DNA of 5,105 nucleotides from Anaerolineales bacterium UBA6668 (lineage in GTDB: Bacteria; Chloroflexota; Anaerolineae; Anaerolineales; UBA6668). The translations under genes and the position numbers were made by a program. The notes under the pieces are model-generated. The model saw nothing but the letters and a program-made list of their open reading frames with translations. It was not told where the DNA came from and did not search any database. Position 1 is the stretch's first letter. Every line of letters starts with the position of its first letter. Shown here piece after piece: positions 4,256-5,105 of this stretch. The DNA lies in contig DKKK01000001.1 in assembly GCA_002455215.1 (NCBI GenBank), forward strand, positions 1-5,105, read 5' to 3'.

Positions 4256-5105
4256 TTACAAACCGTCCAATGACTCGACCAGCGGTAGCTCACAGGCAAA
4301 ATTGCGGCAAACATAGGCGGTTGCCCGCCCGTCAATTGCCACCTTTCCCTGCAAAAGCGGGATCACACTGGCACTGGGGTTGGCGTGATAAGCGACTACC
4401 TGAAACGGGCGAAAACCCGTGCGCACCCGTGCCAGCATGCCCTGCACTTGCGGGTCTGCAAAATCCCCCACGATGGCAATTTCGTCCAAGCCAGCCAGTG
4501 CCACACATTGGGTGGCTAACCAATATGCAAAGCCGTTGGGGTAGCGTGCCAGTGCCGCTTGCAAAGTTGCCAGCATGGCTTCTGCCCGCACCCGATAAGC
4601 AGAATTGCCTTCGTAGGCGGCAAACTTCAGCAAAAGCAGGGCGGCTTGGGCATTGCCGCTGGGGGTGGCATTGTCTTGCAAATCACGCGGGCGCACCACC
4701 AATGGTTCGTGGGTGTGGGCGGTGTCGTAAAAGCCCAGACCATCCGGCATGGAGAAGCGTTCCAAGAGTTGCAAAAATACCTGCTTTGCCCGCAAATACC
4801 AATTTTCATCAAAAGTCAGTTGATAGACAGCCAAAAATGCACTGGCAAGTGCGGCATAGTCTTCCAAATAGCCGTTTAGACGGGCAGAACTGCCCGCCCG
4901 CCAAGTTCGGTACACAAGCCCATCGGCAGTGAGCAGGGTGTGAGCAAGAAATTCGGCATTGCGCACGGCGGCAGTGGTGTAATCTGGGTGCTGAGTGGCG
5001 GTGGCAAGCTCTGCCAGGGCGCACAAAAACCAACCATTCCACGCCGTCAGCACTTTTTCATCGCAGGCTGGGGCAATTCGCTCACGGCGGGCTTGGTACA
5101 GGCGG
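4256..5105 (-). CDS. DUF255/YyaL-type (SSP411-like) thioredoxin-domain protein, C-terminal part
   Basis: The 282 in-window residues match the C-terminal alpha/alpha-barrel half of the DUF255 family (YyaL; human homologue SPATA20/SSP411), whose members are usually over 600 residues with an N-terminal thioredoxin-like domain. Counting from the window edge, the signatures are DEKVLTAWNGW (15-25), LEDYA (80-84), the VRPRDLQDNATPSGN stretch (137-151), EIAIVGD (208-214), IDGRATAYVC (257-266) and a closing Cys266/Cys271 pair in VCRNFAC. The reading frame is open without interruption to position 5105, so the start and the thioredoxin domain lie beyond the right edge. The GTG at 5053 is an internal Val codon, not a start. 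The barrel resembles glycoside-hydrolase or epimerase six-hairpin folds, but no substrate is established. It ends 208 bp before the YceI ATG, with yceI having its own promoter, so the two are probably separate units. No frameshift or lost motif is seen in the visible part. Confidence 0.93.
   Translation of the reverse strand, partial: RLYQARRERIAPACDEKVLTAWNGWFLCALAELATATQHPDYTTAAVRNAEFLAHTLLTADGLVYRTWRAGSSARLNGYLEDYAALASAFLAVYQLTFDENWYLRAKQVFLQLLERFSMPDGLGFYDTAHTHEPLVVRPRDLQDNATPSGNAQAALLLLKFAAYEGNSAYRVRAEAMLATLQAALARYPNGFAYWLATQCVALAGLDEIAIVGDFADPQVQGMLARVRTGFRPFQVVAYHANPSASVIPLLQGKVAIDGRATAYVCRNFACELPLVESLDGL

Noticed and set aside
4228..4932. 234-residue + strand open frame
   Set aside because: It lies antisense to the clearly conserved DUF255 gene. 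Its Pro/Arg/His-rich, low-complexity product is typical of a shadow frame.

Overview
The window is a piece of a bacterial chromosome of intermediate GC content with compact, mostly ordinary metabolic genes. My best guess is a member of the Chloroflexota. This rests on the remembered look of the short COG2220-type metallo-beta-lactamase-fold protein and the small unnamed 103-residue protein translated with it; it is an inference from family memory and no search was run. No mobile element, CRISPR array, rRNA or tRNA gene is visible.

Layout. Positions 1-32 hold a short hairpin with a T-tract that probably ends an upstream + strand gene. A strong promoter (119-147, extended -10) then starts a tightly packed three-gene + strand operon: an MBL-fold protein (192-818), an unnamed small protein (815-1126) and a class V cysteine desulfurase (1123-2298). 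Both junctions are 4-nt stop/start overlaps. A hairpin plus T7 run at 2273-2308 looks like the operon's terminator. It lies inside coding sequence because the next gene, a short-chain dehydrogenase on the - strand (2295-3119), runs tail to tail into the desulfurase and shares the palindrome TTAA as its stop.

A 403-bp stretch (3120-3522) upstream of the dehydrogenase has no convincing gene but is rich in structure. It contains two diverged copies of a ~52-56 bp direct repeat, 260 bp apart, with two further hairpins between them, one of 14 bp. Next comes a cytoplasmic YceI-family protein on the - strand (3523-4047) with a good Shine-Dalgarno sequence. Its control region carries two copies of a module made of a GGAC-N4-GTCC dyad followed by TATAAT. 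The layout is typical of a repressor-controlled promoter, but no repressor gene is in the window. The last 850 bp are the C-terminal part of a DUF255/YyaL (SSP411-like) thioredoxin-domain protein on the - strand, cut by the window edge.

How the parts fit. The desulfurase would supply sulfur for Fe-S clusters or tRNA thiolation, and its two translationally coupled partners are of unknown role. The dehydrogenase, YceI and DUF255 genes share a strand but are separated by 403 and 208 bp, and YceI has its own promoter, so I do not read them as one operon. No multi-gene novel system is evident. The most interesting unexplained elements are the yceI double operator, the structured repeat-bearing intergenic region, and the unnamed protein between the MBL protein and the desulfurase.
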